Source: Clostridium chromiireducens
GTDB lineage: Bacteria > Bacillota > Clostridia > Clostridiales > Clostridiaceae
Direction: 5' to 3'
DNA length: 64,000 nt
Assembly: GCF_002029255.1 (NCBI RefSeq)
Contig: NZ_MZGT01000012.1
Location: 1-64,000, forward strand
Shown: positions 26,251 through 34,722 of the stretch, piece by piece
How the letters are laid out: each line of letters begins with the position of its first letter
Position numbering within the stretch: the stretch's first letter is position 1
Translations under genes and position numbers: made by a program
The notes under the pieces: generated by a model
The model's database searches: none
Told to the model about the DNA's origin: nothing
Seen by the model: only the letters and a program-made list of their open reading frames with translations

Positions 26251-27567
26251 CTATCTAAACATTGACATTAAAGTATTTTCTGTTTCTTTGTAACTTGATT
26301 TTTCATCAATTCCCTGACGTAAAAATTTATTTAGCGCATCATTATAACTAATTGCCATATCTATTTTTTTGTTACTTCCTTTAACATAAGCACCAATATT
26401 AATTAAATCCTCTGAATCTTTATAAGTTGCTAAAAGGTCTCTTGCGAGTGATGCAGCTTCTTTAAGCTCCTTGGGTGCGATCTGATTCATAAGTCTACTA
26501 ACACTATTTAATATATCAATAGCCGGATAGTGATTCTTATGAGCTAAGCTTCTTGATAAAACTATATGCCCATCTAATATACCTCTAACAGCATCAGCTA
26601 TAGGTTCATTAAAATCGTCCCCATCAACCAGAACCGTGTAAAAAGCTGTAATTGATCCATCTGACGATGTTCCCGATCTTTCCATAAGCTTAGGAAGTTT
26701 TGCAAATACAGAAGGAGTATATCCTTTTGTTGCCGGAGGTTCTCCAATAGCAAGTCCAACCTCTCTTTGAGCCATAGCAAATCTTGTTACAGAATCCATC
26801 ATAAGGATTACTTTCTTACCATTATCTCTAAAGTATTCAGCAATTGCTGTAGCTGTTAATGCTCCTTTAAGCCTTATTAGGGCAGGTTTATCTGATGTAG
26901 CACATACTACAACAGATTTTTTCATCCCTTCTGGTCCTAAGTCTTTCTCTATGAACTCTAGAACTTCTCTTCCTCTTTCCCCAATCAATGCAATAACATT
27001 TACATCTGCTTCAGCTTCCCTTGCTATCATACCAAGTGTTGTACTCTTACCAACTCCACTACCTGCAAAAATCCCTATTCTTTGTCCATCTCCGCAGGTT
27101 AAGAATCCATCTATCGCTCGAACTCCTGTCGGCATTATTTCTTTAATTCTTTTCCTTCTCAAAGGATCTGGAGCATCATTTTCTAGTGGGTATTCCTCTC
27201 CATCTATAAAAAGTTCCTCACAGTCTATAGGCTTTCCAAGGCCATCAAGAATATGCCCTAGCAGCTTATCTGAGCATTTAACACTTAATGGTTTGTGTTG
27301 TGGTACCACTCTGCACCCCGGAGAAATACCTATAAGTTCATCAAGAGGCATAAGAATAACAAACTCATCTCTAAACCCCACGACTTCGCAATTTATTGGA
27401 ACATTTTTCTGATTATATATAATACAAAGTTCTCCTATAAACGCTTTAATACCTTGTACTTCTATAGTTAGCCCTATTACCTTTTTAACAACACCTTCAC
27501 TATATATTGTAGAGGTATTATTCACCTTTTTAATCAACTTGTTATAATCCAAGTTTAAATCTAGCAT
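26251..27567 (-). CDS. fliI: Flagellum-specific ATPase FliI
   Basis: The ATPase that energises loading of the export apparatus. Walker A GSGVGKST is at 169-176. GERGREVLEF, then VILMMDSVTRFAMAQREV (Walker B and the FliI-specific part) and GEPPATKGYTPSVFA follow. An N-terminal beta barrel and C-terminal helical domain are present. The 438 residues are full length. AAAGGAG precedes the ATG. A 10-base stem (26215-26224 / 26232-26241) separates it from fliJ. Confidence 0.97.
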   Translation of the reverse strand: MLDLNLDYNKLIKKVNNTSTIYSEGVVKKVIGLTIEVQGIKAFIGELCIIYNQKNVPINCEVVGFRDEFVILMPLDELIGISPGCRVVPQHKPLSVKCSDKLLGHILDGLGKPIDCEELFIDGEEYPLENDAPDPLRRKRIKEIMPTGVRAIDGFLTCGDGQRIGIFAGSGVGKSTTLGMIAREAEADVNVIALIGERGREVLEFIEKDLGPEGMKKSVVVCATSDKPALIRLKGALTATAIAEYFRDNGKKVILMMDSVTRFAMAQREVGLAIGEPPATKGYTPSVFAKLPKLMERSGTSSDGSITAFYTVLVDGDDFNEPIADAVRGILDGHIVLSRSLAHKNHYPAIDILNSVSRLMNQIAPKELKEAASLARDLLATYKDSEDLINIGAYVKGSNKKIDMAISYNDALNKFLRQGIDEKSSYKETENTLMSMFR

Positions 27568-27595
27568 ATAGAACTACTCCTTTATTTTTTTACAC

Positions 27596-28381
27596 TTATC
27601 CAAGTATTGCCTTCCGCATTTGTTCCATTCCAGTTTCAATACCAACTTTAACTATCCCACTACCTTTTTCTAAAACAGCATTTCCTGGCTCCATAAAGTC
27701 ATCAACTAATATGAATATTTCATTTTTTATACTGTATGCTATTTTCCATTTTTCTACTTGAGTTTTTAACTCTTCAGCATGAATGGAATTGACCCTCAAA
27801 ATAACATTGTCTTCTCCTTTTGATATTTTAAAAGCCTCTTCAACAATTAAATTTAATGAATCTTCTTTACTTAGTGATTTTTGTAAAATGCTTTCTGCTA
27901 TATCTAATGCTAATTTTAATACATCTGACTTTTTATCTTCTAAATACTTTTCATAGTTTTCATGAGCTGATCTTAAAAGAATCTCTGCTTTACTTACAAT
28001 TTCTGCTGCTTCTGCTTTTGCTGTTTCAATTGTTTCATCATATGCTTTCTTATAACCATCATCATATCCATTTTCAAGGCCCTGAGCATAACCTTTTTCA
28101 TAGGCTTTCTTTTCAGCAGCATTCGCATCCATTTGAGCTCTTAAGGCAATCATTTGTTTTTCCTGTTTTGCGTCTTGTATTATTCTTTGTCCAATATCTT
28201 CATAACGCTTTAGTAGTTCTTCTGGATCAACTTCTGGTTCCTTTACTACTACTACTTCTTCTTCGCTAACTACCTCAATTTCTTCAAATACTGGCATTTT
28301 AATATTATATTTAGTAGAAATAATTTTACTTTCCCCTTGTTTCGCCGAGGCTTTTTTAATTAAGTTATACGATGATTGCAT
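27596..28381 (-). CDS. fliH: FliH, regulator of the export ATPase
   Basis: A coiled-coil protein that binds FliI and tethers it to the C-ring. The centre has the Gly-rich helix repeats typical of FliH (YEKGYAQGLENGYDDGYKKAY). The C-terminal domain follows (LALDIAESILQKSL then VEEAF). The acidic segment VVSEEEVVVVKEPEVDPEE precedes the coil. I choose the ATG at 28381, preceded by GGTGG and overlapping the fliG end by 17 bases, over a more distant start at 28420. It has 261 residues. Confidence 0.9.
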   Translation of the reverse strand: MQSSYNLIKKASAKQGESKIISTKYNIKMPVFEEIEVVSEEEVVVVKEPEVDPEELLKRYEDIGQRIIQDAKQEKQMIALRAQMDANAAEKKAYEKGYAQGLENGYDDGYKKAYDETIETAKAEAAEIVSKAEILLRSAHENYEKYLEDKKSDVLKLALDIAESILQKSLSKEDSLNLIVEEAFKISKGEDNVILRVNSIHAEELKTQVEKWKIAYSIKNEIFILVDDFMEPGNAVLEKGSGIVKVGIETGMEQMRKAILG

Positions 28382-29381
28382 CTTCTCCACCTCTTGCAAT
28401 GATGATTTCATTTGCATCATCTAGCCTTCTAATAACAGCAACAATCTTCTGCTGAGCTTTTTCAACATCCGTAATTCTTACTGGTCCTAAGAATTCCATA
28501 TCTTCTTTTAATGAAGCAGCAGCTCTCTTTGATTGGTTTCTATAAATACTGTTAGCCACTTCATCAGAACATCCTTTAAGTGCAAGAGCAAGATCTCCAG
28601 CTTCCACTTCTCTAAGAATTCTTTGAATAGATACGTCATCAAGTGAAACAATATCCTCAAATACAAACATTGAACTCTTAACTTTATCAGCAAGTTCTGC
28701 ATCTTCTCTTTCTAAACCTTCAGTAATGTTCTTTTCAGTAGTTCTGTCAACAGCATTTAGTATACTAACTAATGTTTCCACTCCACCTAAACTTGTCATC
28801 TCTGTTCTTACTACTGAAGATAACTTGCTTTCTAATACAGCTTCTATTTCTTTAATTACCATAGGAGATGTATTATTCATGGTAGCAATTCTATATGCAA
28901 CTTCACTCTGTGTTTCTTCTGGTAATTCCGCCATAACTTGGGCTGCTTTATCTGGTTGAAGATAACATAATATTAAAGCTATAGTTTGTGGCTGCTCTGA
29001 TATAATCACATTTAACAATTGATGAGAATCCGCTTTTCTAGCAATTGAAAACGGTCTGTATTGAGCTGTGGCTTCTGATACCTTTTCCAATATCTCCCCC
29101 GCTCTTTGACTTCCTAATGCCTTTGACAATAATACCTTAGCATAGTCCATTCCGCCTTCAATTATATAATCTCTAGCTTTATTTATTTGTAAAAACTCAT
29201 TTAATATTTCTTCTCTTTGCTCTGGTGTAACAGAAGTAATATTAGCAATTTCATAAGTTATCTTTTGAATTTCAGCTTCAGGTAATCTTTTTAATATACC
29301 TGATGAAACTTCTGGTCCAAGGGTTATAAATAAAATTGCCGCCTTATGAACTCCTGTTAATTGCTGGTGTTCTTTTGCCAT
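28365..29381 (-). CDS. fliG: Flagellar motor switch protein FliG
   Basis: The rotor protein that contacts the stator. LTGVHKAAILFITLGPEVS is the FliG N-terminus that binds FliF. EHPQ-like SEQPQTIALILCYLQPDKAA is the middle-domain motif. The C-terminal domain has FVFEDIVSLDDVSIQRILREV with the charged torque helix. I start it at the ATG at 29381 after GAGAGGTG; the GTG at 29390 overlaps the fliF stop. The 338 residues are complete. Confidence 0.97.
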   Translation of the reverse strand: MAKEHQQLTGVHKAAILFITLGPEVSSGILKRLPEAEIQKITYEIANITSVTPEQREEILNEFLQINKARDYIIEGGMDYAKVLLSKALGSQRAGEILEKVSEATAQYRPFSIARKADSHQLLNVIISEQPQTIALILCYLQPDKAAQVMAELPEETQSEVAYRIATMNNTSPMVIKEIEAVLESKLSSVVRTEMTSLGGVETLVSILNAVDRTTEKNITEGLEREDAELADKVKSSMFVFEDIVSLDDVSIQRILREVEAGDLALALKGCSDEVANSIYRNQSKRAAASLKEDMEFLGPVRITDVEKAQQKIVAVIRRLDDANEIIIARGGEDAIIV

Positions 29382-29386
29382 AGCTA

Positions 29387-30952
29387 TCACCTCTCATTTT
29401 CAGTCAACCATGACTTAATTATTTCTACAACTTGTTCTGGTTTTTCTTTTGCATATTTCTTAATTTCTTCTTCTAAATGAGACTTTTTAGTCTTAACTTC
29501 AAATTCTATTGGGTCAAAATCCTCTGGCTCTTTTGGTACTATACTATCGTCAATTAAAGTATTTAATAATTGTTCATTTTCAACTTTCTTCTTCTTTCTT
29601 CTTCTAGTTAGTAAGTAGATAATTATTCCGAGTAGTAATGCCCCTAGAACACTGGCAATTATTATCATTTGATTTCTGCTTGCTGTAGCTGCATCTGCAT
29701 TCATAGAATCTATTTCTGCTTTAGCCGCTTGTTGCTCAGTTGTATCAAACGCCATTCCAAGTAACGAAACTTCATCTCCTCTAAGCTTGTTTAAGCCAAT
29801 CGCATTTCCAATCGCGTTTTCAAGAGTTTGTCTAGTTGCATCATCCAAACTACCATCAACTACAACTGACGCTGTAAGTCTCTTTACTTCTCCTGGTGCA
29901 CTTATAACCTTTGATTCGCTTTTACCAACTTCATAATTCGTCTTTTGATCTTCTTTAGTTGAAACTGAATTATTATTGTTATTTGTCGTTGCCTGATTAC
30001 TCATATTATTATCTACAGGACTTTGGCTATTTGTTCCTGTTGTTGAATTATTTGATTCTTTCGAATTTTCTTGACTTACAATTACTTTATTGGGATCTAC
30101 AACTGTTTGTGTCTTTTGTTTCGAATCAAAATCCAAATCCACGTTAACAGTTGCCCTTACTTTACCTTTACCTACAACTGGCTCTAATAAATTTACTATT
30201 TCTTTTTTTAATTTATCTTCATATACTTTTTCTGCATCTTGTTGTTTTGCAATTTCTTCTGAACTTACTTTATCCGTCTCACTAGAATTAATATCTTTTG
30301 TAAGTAATTTCATATTGTCATCTACTACATCAATATTTTCTTTTGGAATATTCTGCGTAGCACCTGATACCAATGCGACTATTGATTTAACTTGCTCTTC
30401 ATTAAGTGTTGCGCCCTTTTTTATCTTTAAATAAACCGAGGCTTTACCTGGCTCCTTGTCCTTCACAAAAACAGAATCTTGAGCTTCAGTTATATGTACT
30501 CTTGCATCTTCCACTTGCGGAAAACTTTTTATAGTTTTCTCTAATTCACCTTGCTGCATTCTAACCTTTTTTATCTTAAACTCCTCATCTGTCATTCCAA
30601 ATGAACTAGCATTATCCATAAGTTCATAACCCTTACTTCCAGATGTCAAAGTTGGTGCCAATTCTAATCTTAATGCATCTACTTGATCTTTCGAAACCCA
30701 AATTGTATTATTTGCACTATCAATCTTTGTATCAACTTTCTTTTCATTTAAAGTATTTACTACCGTTTGAGCATCTGTAGGATCAAGGTTAGAGAATAAT
30801 ACCTGATATTTATTAGAAGATGAATAAAAAAATGAACTTATTATTGCGATAATAACTGTTAAAACTGCAATTATAACAACAATCTTTATTTTCTTACTTT
30901 GGGATTTAAACTTTTCCAAAAGCCCCTTAACTTTTTCTAAAAGTTTTTTCAT
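29387..30952 (-). CDS. fliF: Flagellar MS-ring protein FliF
   Basis: The membrane ring on which the flagellum is built. A membrane helix lies at about 24-45. Ring-building domains follow with YQVLFSNLDPTDAQTVV, MQQGELEKTIKSFPQVEDARVHI and KASVYLKIKKG. An Asn/Ser-rich low-complexity region of about 40 residues (near 300-340) is followed by KRLTASVVVDG. A second membrane helix (IIIASVLGALLLGIIIYLL) leads to a cytoplasmic tail that ends in EIIKSWLTE, the FliG-binding part. The 521 residues are normal. It is followed at once by fliG. Confidence 0.97.
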   Translation of the reverse strand: MKKLLEKVKGLLEKFKSQSKKIKIVVIIAVLTVIIAIISSFFYSSSNKYQVLFSNLDPTDAQTVVNTLNEKKVDTKIDSANNTIWVSKDQVDALRLELAPTLTSGSKGYELMDNASSFGMTDEEFKIKKVRMQQGELEKTIKSFPQVEDARVHITEAQDSVFVKDKEPGKASVYLKIKKGATLNEEQVKSIVALVSGATQNIPKENIDVVDDNMKLLTKDINSSETDKVSSEEIAKQQDAEKVYEDKLKKEIVNLLEPVVGKGKVRATVNVDLDFDSKQKTQTVVDPNKVIVSQENSKESNNSTTGTNSQSPVDNNMSNQATTNNNNNSVSTKEDQKTNYEVGKSESKVISAPGEVKRLTASVVVDGSLDDATRQTLENAIGNAIGLNKLRGDEVSLLGMAFDTTEQQAAKAEIDSMNADAATASRNQMIIIASVLGALLLGIIIYLLTRRRKKKKVENEQLLNTLIDDSIVPKEPEDFDPIEFEVKTKKSHLEEEIKKYAKEKPEQVVEIIKSWLTENER

Positions 30953-30973
30953 TATTTAGCTCTCCTCACCTTA

Positions 30974-31291
30974 CTACAATTGCATCTTTGATAATTGGTT
31001 ATATCCCTCCAATAACTTATCTCTAGTTTGAGCCAGAAATTGTAAACTTAAACTAGCTTCTTGGTTCTTAACCATTACTTCATCGATACTTACATCCTCT
31101 CCCCTAATAAATTTCGTTGAAGTTATATCGGCATTTACCATTTTATCATTGGTATCATCTACCGTTTTTTTCAGAACATCTCCAAAGCTAACGACGCTCA
31201 TATTTTCACTTTTAGCTTTATTATCATTTATATTTTCAAACTTTTTATTAAATAAAATCTCGTTTTGTGCAAACCTGTTTTCTATTCTCAT
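30974..31291 (-). CDS. fliE: FliE, MS-ring/rod junction protein
   Basis: A 105-residue adaptor between MS ring and rod. The C-terminal half is the recognisable part: SIDEVMVKNQEASLSLQFLAQTRDKLLEGY, with the conserved VMV-x2-QEA-x2-S pattern. The N-terminal third is charged and variable. TAGGAGTG lies before the ATG. It sits in the standard flgB-flgC-fliE-fliF order. Confidence 0.95.
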   Translation of the reverse strand: MRIENRFAQNEILFNKKFENINDNKAKSENMSVVSFGDVLKKTVDDTNDKMVNADITSTKFIRGEDVSIDEVMVKNQEASLSLQFLAQTRDKLLEGYNQLSKMQL

Positions 31292-31304
31292 TTATAAATC
31301 ACTC

Positions 31305-31712
31305 CTATTTCCCAATTTCTAATGCCTTAGAAAACATACTTTTTAAAGCATTAAATGTATCTACATTAGCTTCATAAGATCTTGTTGCTACCATCATATC
31401 CGCCATTTCATTTAATACATTTACATTAGGCATAGTAACATATCCATTTTCATCTGCATCAGGATGAGTTGGATCGTATATTTTTCTTAAAGGTGATGAA
31501 TCCTTTTCAATTTTTACTGCTTTTACTCCGGCCATTTCTTTATTCGCGTCAAGCGCCTCTTGGAATACAGCTACCTTTCTCACATATGGGCCGCTTCCAT
31601 CAGCACTTCTTGTAGTACTTGCATTCGCCATGTTTGCGGTTATTGTATCCATTCTTAGCCTTTCTGCTGAAAGCCCTGTTGCACTTATCTGCATCGAACT
31701 AAATGCGTTCAT
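31305..31712 (-). CDS. flgC: Proximal rod protein FlgC
   Basis: Rod subunit. [19 protein letters not shown] then [20 protein letters not shown] is the FlgC N-terminal signature. The C-terminus [20 protein letters not shown] continues into [16 protein letters not shown], the conserved rod helix. The 135 residues are normal. AAGGAGGG precedes the ATG. Confidence 0.97.
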   Translation of the reverse strand: MNAFSSMQISATGLSAERLRMDTITANMANASTTRSADGSGPYVRKVAVFQEALDANKEMAGVKAVKIEKDSSPLRKIYDPTHPDADENGYVTMPNVNVLNEMADMMVATRSYEANVDTFNALKSMFSKALEIGK

Positions 31713-31806
31713 TTACATCCCTCCTTGTATATCTTCTGATAGAATTCTTCAAATGTCTTATTAACTTATAAATTTTGAAAATCTTTATGTTTCAACCACT
31801 GTACAT

Positions 31807-32205
31807 TTACTTCATAACAGTTCTTAAATTATTGAACTTGCCATTAATCTCTGTTATTAATGCATTATATTTAAGAGTATTCGCCGCTTGATTTACTTTT
31901 TCTATATCTAAATCAACATTGTTCCCATCACTTCTCATACTAGTGCTTTTATCTTGCTCAATTGATATATTTTCCTTTTCTGAATTTGTGCTAGAAAAAT
32001 GTAGGGGGTTTGTCCTTTTTAATTCTAACGCTGAGGAATTTTCGTTCTTTAAATTTTCTTCAAACACAACATTAAATCTCTTATAATCTTTAGTATTAAC
32101 ATTCGCCATGTTATTAGCAATTGTCTTAGCTCTAATATTTGATGCTTTAATTCCTGATTTAATCAAATCATATGTAGAATCAAAATTAATAGATTGTATA
32201 CTCAT
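31807..32205 (-). CDS. flgB: Proximal rod protein FlgB
   Basis: The first gene of the long flagellar operon. IKASNIRAKTIANNMANVNT is the FlgB form of the rod motif, and DGNNVDLDIEKVNQAANTLKY is its C-terminal signature. The 132 residues are complete. AAGGATGTG lies before the ATG. The leader upstream is about 500 bases long and holds a c-di-GMP-I riboswitch and a terminator, so this and all 20-odd following genes depend on read-through there. Confidence 0.97.
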   Translation of the reverse strand: MSIQSINFDSTYDLIKSGIKASNIRAKTIANNMANVNTKDYKRFNVVFEENLKNENSSALELKRTNPLHFSSTNSEKENISIEQDKSTSMRSDGNNVDLDIEKVNQAANTLKYNALITEINGKFNNLRTVMK

Positions 32206-32552
32206 AAATTCACATCCTTATTTATTCTCATTTAATATCATAAAATTCAAAAACTCTAACTAAAACATTAACCTTATATCCAAAATCATAACTTCAATTA
32301 TTTGCTTAGAAGTTATATTATAATTTAATTATTTTACAAATAACTCATTAATAATTTAATTATAAAATAATTAAGACATTTTATCTATAATTTTTTTTCA
32401 AATCCTCTCCAAACTATTTACTATTATATGTTATTTATACATCGTTTGTAATTTTATTCCTTGATTCTATCAAATATGACATGACAACATATTCCTAAAC
32501 TTTATTTCCTGTATACACATAAATAAAATACTAACGGCGCGCCATCTTTTCA

Positions 32553-32582
32553 AAATAAAAAAATGACTATTAATACATAGTC
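32553..32582 (-). terminator. Intrinsic terminator downstream of the c-di-GMP riboswitch
   Basis: In the direction of flgB, GACTAT-GTATTA-ATAGTC forms a six-base stem and is followed by a run of T residues (complement of the A run at 32556-32563). It begins about 50 bases after the aptamer and 350 bases before flgB, where the expression platform of a transcription-controlling riboswitch is expected. Confidence 0.75.
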
Positions 32583-32629
32583 ACCAAAATATAGAAAAAA
32601 TTAATAAATATAAAATTTATTATAATAAT

Positions 32630-32722
32630 TATACTTTGGCAACCTGACAATCGTAGAAAACAAACTTTCCCTTAGACTCATAGCTTTGCGGCCTTACTTT
32701 TCAATAAGTGTGCTAGTATCAT
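32630..32722 (-). ncRNA. c-di-GMP-I (GEMM-I) riboswitch aptamer
   Basis: Reading the minus strand, the closing stem ATACT / AGTAT encloses the class I landmarks in order: AGCACA, a stem capped by a GAAA-type loop (ACTTATTGAAAAGTAAG), GCCGCAAAGC, CTATGAGTCTAAGG, a variable stem, then GATTGTCAGGTTGCC. The CGCAAAGC and GGTTGCC blocks are the strongest marks. It lies upstream of flgB, as in C. difficile, where the Cd1 riboswitch turns off the flagellar operon when c-di-GMP is high. The OFF behaviour here is inferred from the downstream terminator. Confidence 0.9.
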
Positions 32723-32754
32723 TTATAATTTATAGTTCATAATTCATTCTTTTT

Positions 32755-32784
32755 ATTATAAATCATTTAGTAAATTTTCACCAC
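32755..32784 (-). promoter_or_regulatory. Candidate promoter of the flgB operon
   Basis: A TATAAT box (32755-32760) lies about 35 bases before the riboswitch aptamer. The best -35 at 18 bases spacing is TGGTGA (32779-32784), a weak match to TTGACA. This is the best-placed candidate for starting the riboswitch transcript, but other AT-rich hexamers nearby cannot be excluded. Confidence 0.35.
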
Positions 32785-32875
32785 AATTATTTTCATATTT
32801 TCGATAAAATTCGTATAATTATAAATTAATATTTACATATATCTCATAAATATTTATAAATCAGTACAATAAAAA

Positions 32876-32914
32876 TAAACTAATAGTAGATTATCCAATT
32901 CTACTATTAGTTTA
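32876..32914 (-). terminator. Intrinsic terminator of the short flagellin gene
   Basis: A perfect 14-base stem TAAACTAATAGTAG / CTACTATTAGTTTA with an 11-base loop starts 28 bases after the stop and is followed by TTTTTATT in the direction of transcription. It separates the short flagellin unit from the flgB operon leader. Confidence 0.85.
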
Positions 32915-32942
32915 TTATTTAAATTATTACATTGCTACTGTC

Positions 32943-33779
32943 TTATTTAACATTACCTAGAATATTCAAACAATCTTTAGGAAAATTATTGCTTTGCGCC
33001 ATTAATCCAATTGAAGAGTTAACCAATAATTGACTTTTTGAATAATTCATCATTTCTTCAGCGATATCTGCATCCCCTATTCTACTTTGAGTAATTTGAA
33101 TGTTTATATCTTTATTACTTAAATAATCAGCTGTACTCTCTAATCTATTTTGTATCGATCCATATTTACTTCTTACTCTACTAACCATTTGAGTAGCTAT
33201 ATCAATGGCACCTACAGAGGCATCAACATTATTTATATCAAGTTCGCTAATGCCTAAATTTGATGCACTTACATCAAAAAAAGGTATATCAATACTCTCA
33301 TCATCCATATTTCCAATACCACTTTTTATTATTTTTGTAGGCTCCAAATTTAAGCTTGTCGTACTAGAAACTGATAATTTAATACCATTAAATTCTGTAT
33401 TGTTAGCTAGCTCATTTATATTTGATTTTACGTTGTCAATTTCACTTTGAATAATTTTCTTATCTTCAGCAGTTAATGCACTTGATCCAGCACTAACAGC
33501 TAGTTCTCTCATTCTATTCAAACTATCATTTATTTCCTGTAGTGAACCATCAAAAGTTTGAATCATAGAATTAGTATCTTGAATATTTTTACTTGCCGCA
33601 TCATTTGTTAATACTTGTATTTTTAGAGTTTCATTCTTTCCTATATTATTAGGATTATCTTTAGCTGAGCTTAATTTGCTCCCCGTACTTATATTATTTA
33701 GCGCTTTAGCATTATCTTCAATTCTGTTTTTGTATGTTTTATATATACTCAACGAAAACATATTATGAGTAAGTCTCAC
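32943..33779 (-). CDS. Divergent short flagellin, GTG start
   Basis: A filament-type protein of 278 residues. The N-terminus RLTHNMFSLSIYKTYKNRIE differs from the usual MIINHN start. The canonical AGDDAAGLAIS segment is replaced by SAKDNPNNIGKNETLKIQ. RMRELAVSAGSSALTAEDK and EIDNVKSNINELANNTEFN are clearly flagellin D1. The C-terminal SRIGDADIAEEMMNYSKSQL is also flagellin, but the end (NNFPKDCLNILGNVK) has lost the usual PQQVLQLL form and has a Cys. GGAGG precedes the GTG. It is probably a minor filament or filament-base subunit, in one transcript with the YjfB-like gene under a sigma-28 promoter. Confidence 0.88.
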   Translation of the reverse strand: MRLTHNMFSLSIYKTYKNRIEDNAKALNNISTGSKLSSAKDNPNNIGKNETLKIQVLTNDAASKNIQDTNSMIQTFDGSLQEINDSLNRMRELAVSAGSSALTAEDKKIIQSEIDNVKSNINELANNTEFNGIKLSVSSTTSLNLEPTKIIKSGIGNMDDESIDIPFFDVSASNLGISELDINNVDASVGAIDIATQMVSRVRSKYGSIQNRLESTADYLSNKDINIQITQSRIGDADIAEEMMNYSKSQLLVNSSIGLMAQSNNFPKDCLNILGNVK

Positions 33780-33812
33780 TTTACAAAACCTCCTTTACTC
33801 TATTATTGTAAA

Positions 33813-33998
33813 TTATACTCTTGCATCTATATTGGTACCTTTACTTGTATCTACAGCCATATTTGCATTCATCATATCTGTAATTTGAGTTGTTGCTGCT
33901 TCAACACCGCTATTCATAGCAATTTTCATAACTGATATTGAAATTGCATTTTGAAGTGATGCTTGATGCATCCCCATTGACATTGCACCTATATCCAT
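33813..33998 (-). CDS. YjfB-family putative motility protein
   Basis: A 61-residue protein matching the YjfB motility family: N-terminal MDIGAMSMGMHQASLQNAIS and VMKIAMNSG. The Met-rich start and the heptad pattern resemble a short exported helical protein. In Bacillus the relative belongs to the sigma-D regulon. AAGGAAAGG precedes the ATG, and a sigma-28 promoter lies about 100 bases upstream. It is directly followed by the short flagellin. Confidence 0.85.
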   Translation of the reverse strand: MDIGAMSMGMHQASLQNAISISVMKIAMNSGVEAATTQITDMMNANMAVDTSKGTNIDARV

Positions 33999-34097
33999 AA
34001 AATCATATCCTTTCCTTGTTATAACTCCGTAATCTTTATTTAAAAATCAAATTAATAAATAAGTCTATTATTGAGGCTTACATCTAACTATAGTTTA

Positions 34098-34124
34098 TTG
34101 TCGTAAATATTAAAGTTATCTTTA
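34098..34124 (-). promoter_or_regulatory. Sigma-28 promoter of the YjfB / short flagellin genes
   Basis: Reading the minus strand, TAAA (34121-34124), exactly 15 bases, then TACGACAA (34098-34105). The consensus is TAAA-N15-GCCGATAA, so five of eight -10 bases match, including the central CGA. The position is about 100 bases before the YjfB start codon. Confidence 0.7.
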
Positions 34125-34264
34125 GCAATATGATTTCATTATTTTCTGAGTATTACCATAAACTTGAATTTCACAACTTATATTTCATCAATAAATTTTC
34201 AATTATTTATATAATCCTCTCAAAATAAAAATGTGCATAGAAATTATCTATCAAGTAACGATAC

Positions 34265-34504
34265 TCATTCATTATCTATATTTTCATCAACTTTTCTGCT
34301 TTCTCCATCTAATGCTCTAATTTGCTCTGCTAAATTATTGAATTCCATATTTATAGATTCAATTTCATCAGCACTAAGATTAGATTCTTTTATAATCTCT
34401 GCAATCTGTCTCATTCTTAATAGCTTTTCTTCAATAACATCTAACATTCTGGTTCTATATTTGATCCATTGTAGCTCTGCTGTTAGCTCTTCTCTTTCAT
34501 CCAT
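34265..34504 (-). CDS. Small acidic coiled-coil protein of unknown function
   Basis: A 79-residue, highly charged, fully helical-looking protein (EREELTAELQWIKYRTRMLD). It has heptad-like spacing of Leu/Ile and an acidic end, with no membrane segment. AAAGGATG lies before the ATG. It sits upstream of the sigma-28 promoter of the YjfB gene and next to the insertion-sequence remnant. The look resembles small flagellar chaperones, but I do not recognise the family, so no function is assigned. Confidence 0.7.
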   Translation of the reverse strand: MDEREELTAELQWIKYRTRMLDVIEEKLLRMRQIAEIIKESNLSADEIESINMEFNNLAEQIRALDGESRKVDENIDNE

Positions 34505-34722
34505 ATTTTATTACACATCCTTTAATTTAACTTGAAGCCTGTTGATATTAGTTACCTTATAAATTCACATACAAATATCTCGTTTATCTAAACTATTATT
34601 TAAATTTATATTATTATAAGCTGTTGAGTAAACAAAATTTATAAAAAAATAAATAAGCCATTCCTTTGTAATATGATAATTTCGCTAAAGCCCAAATACA
34701 TCACATAAGGAATGACTCAAAT

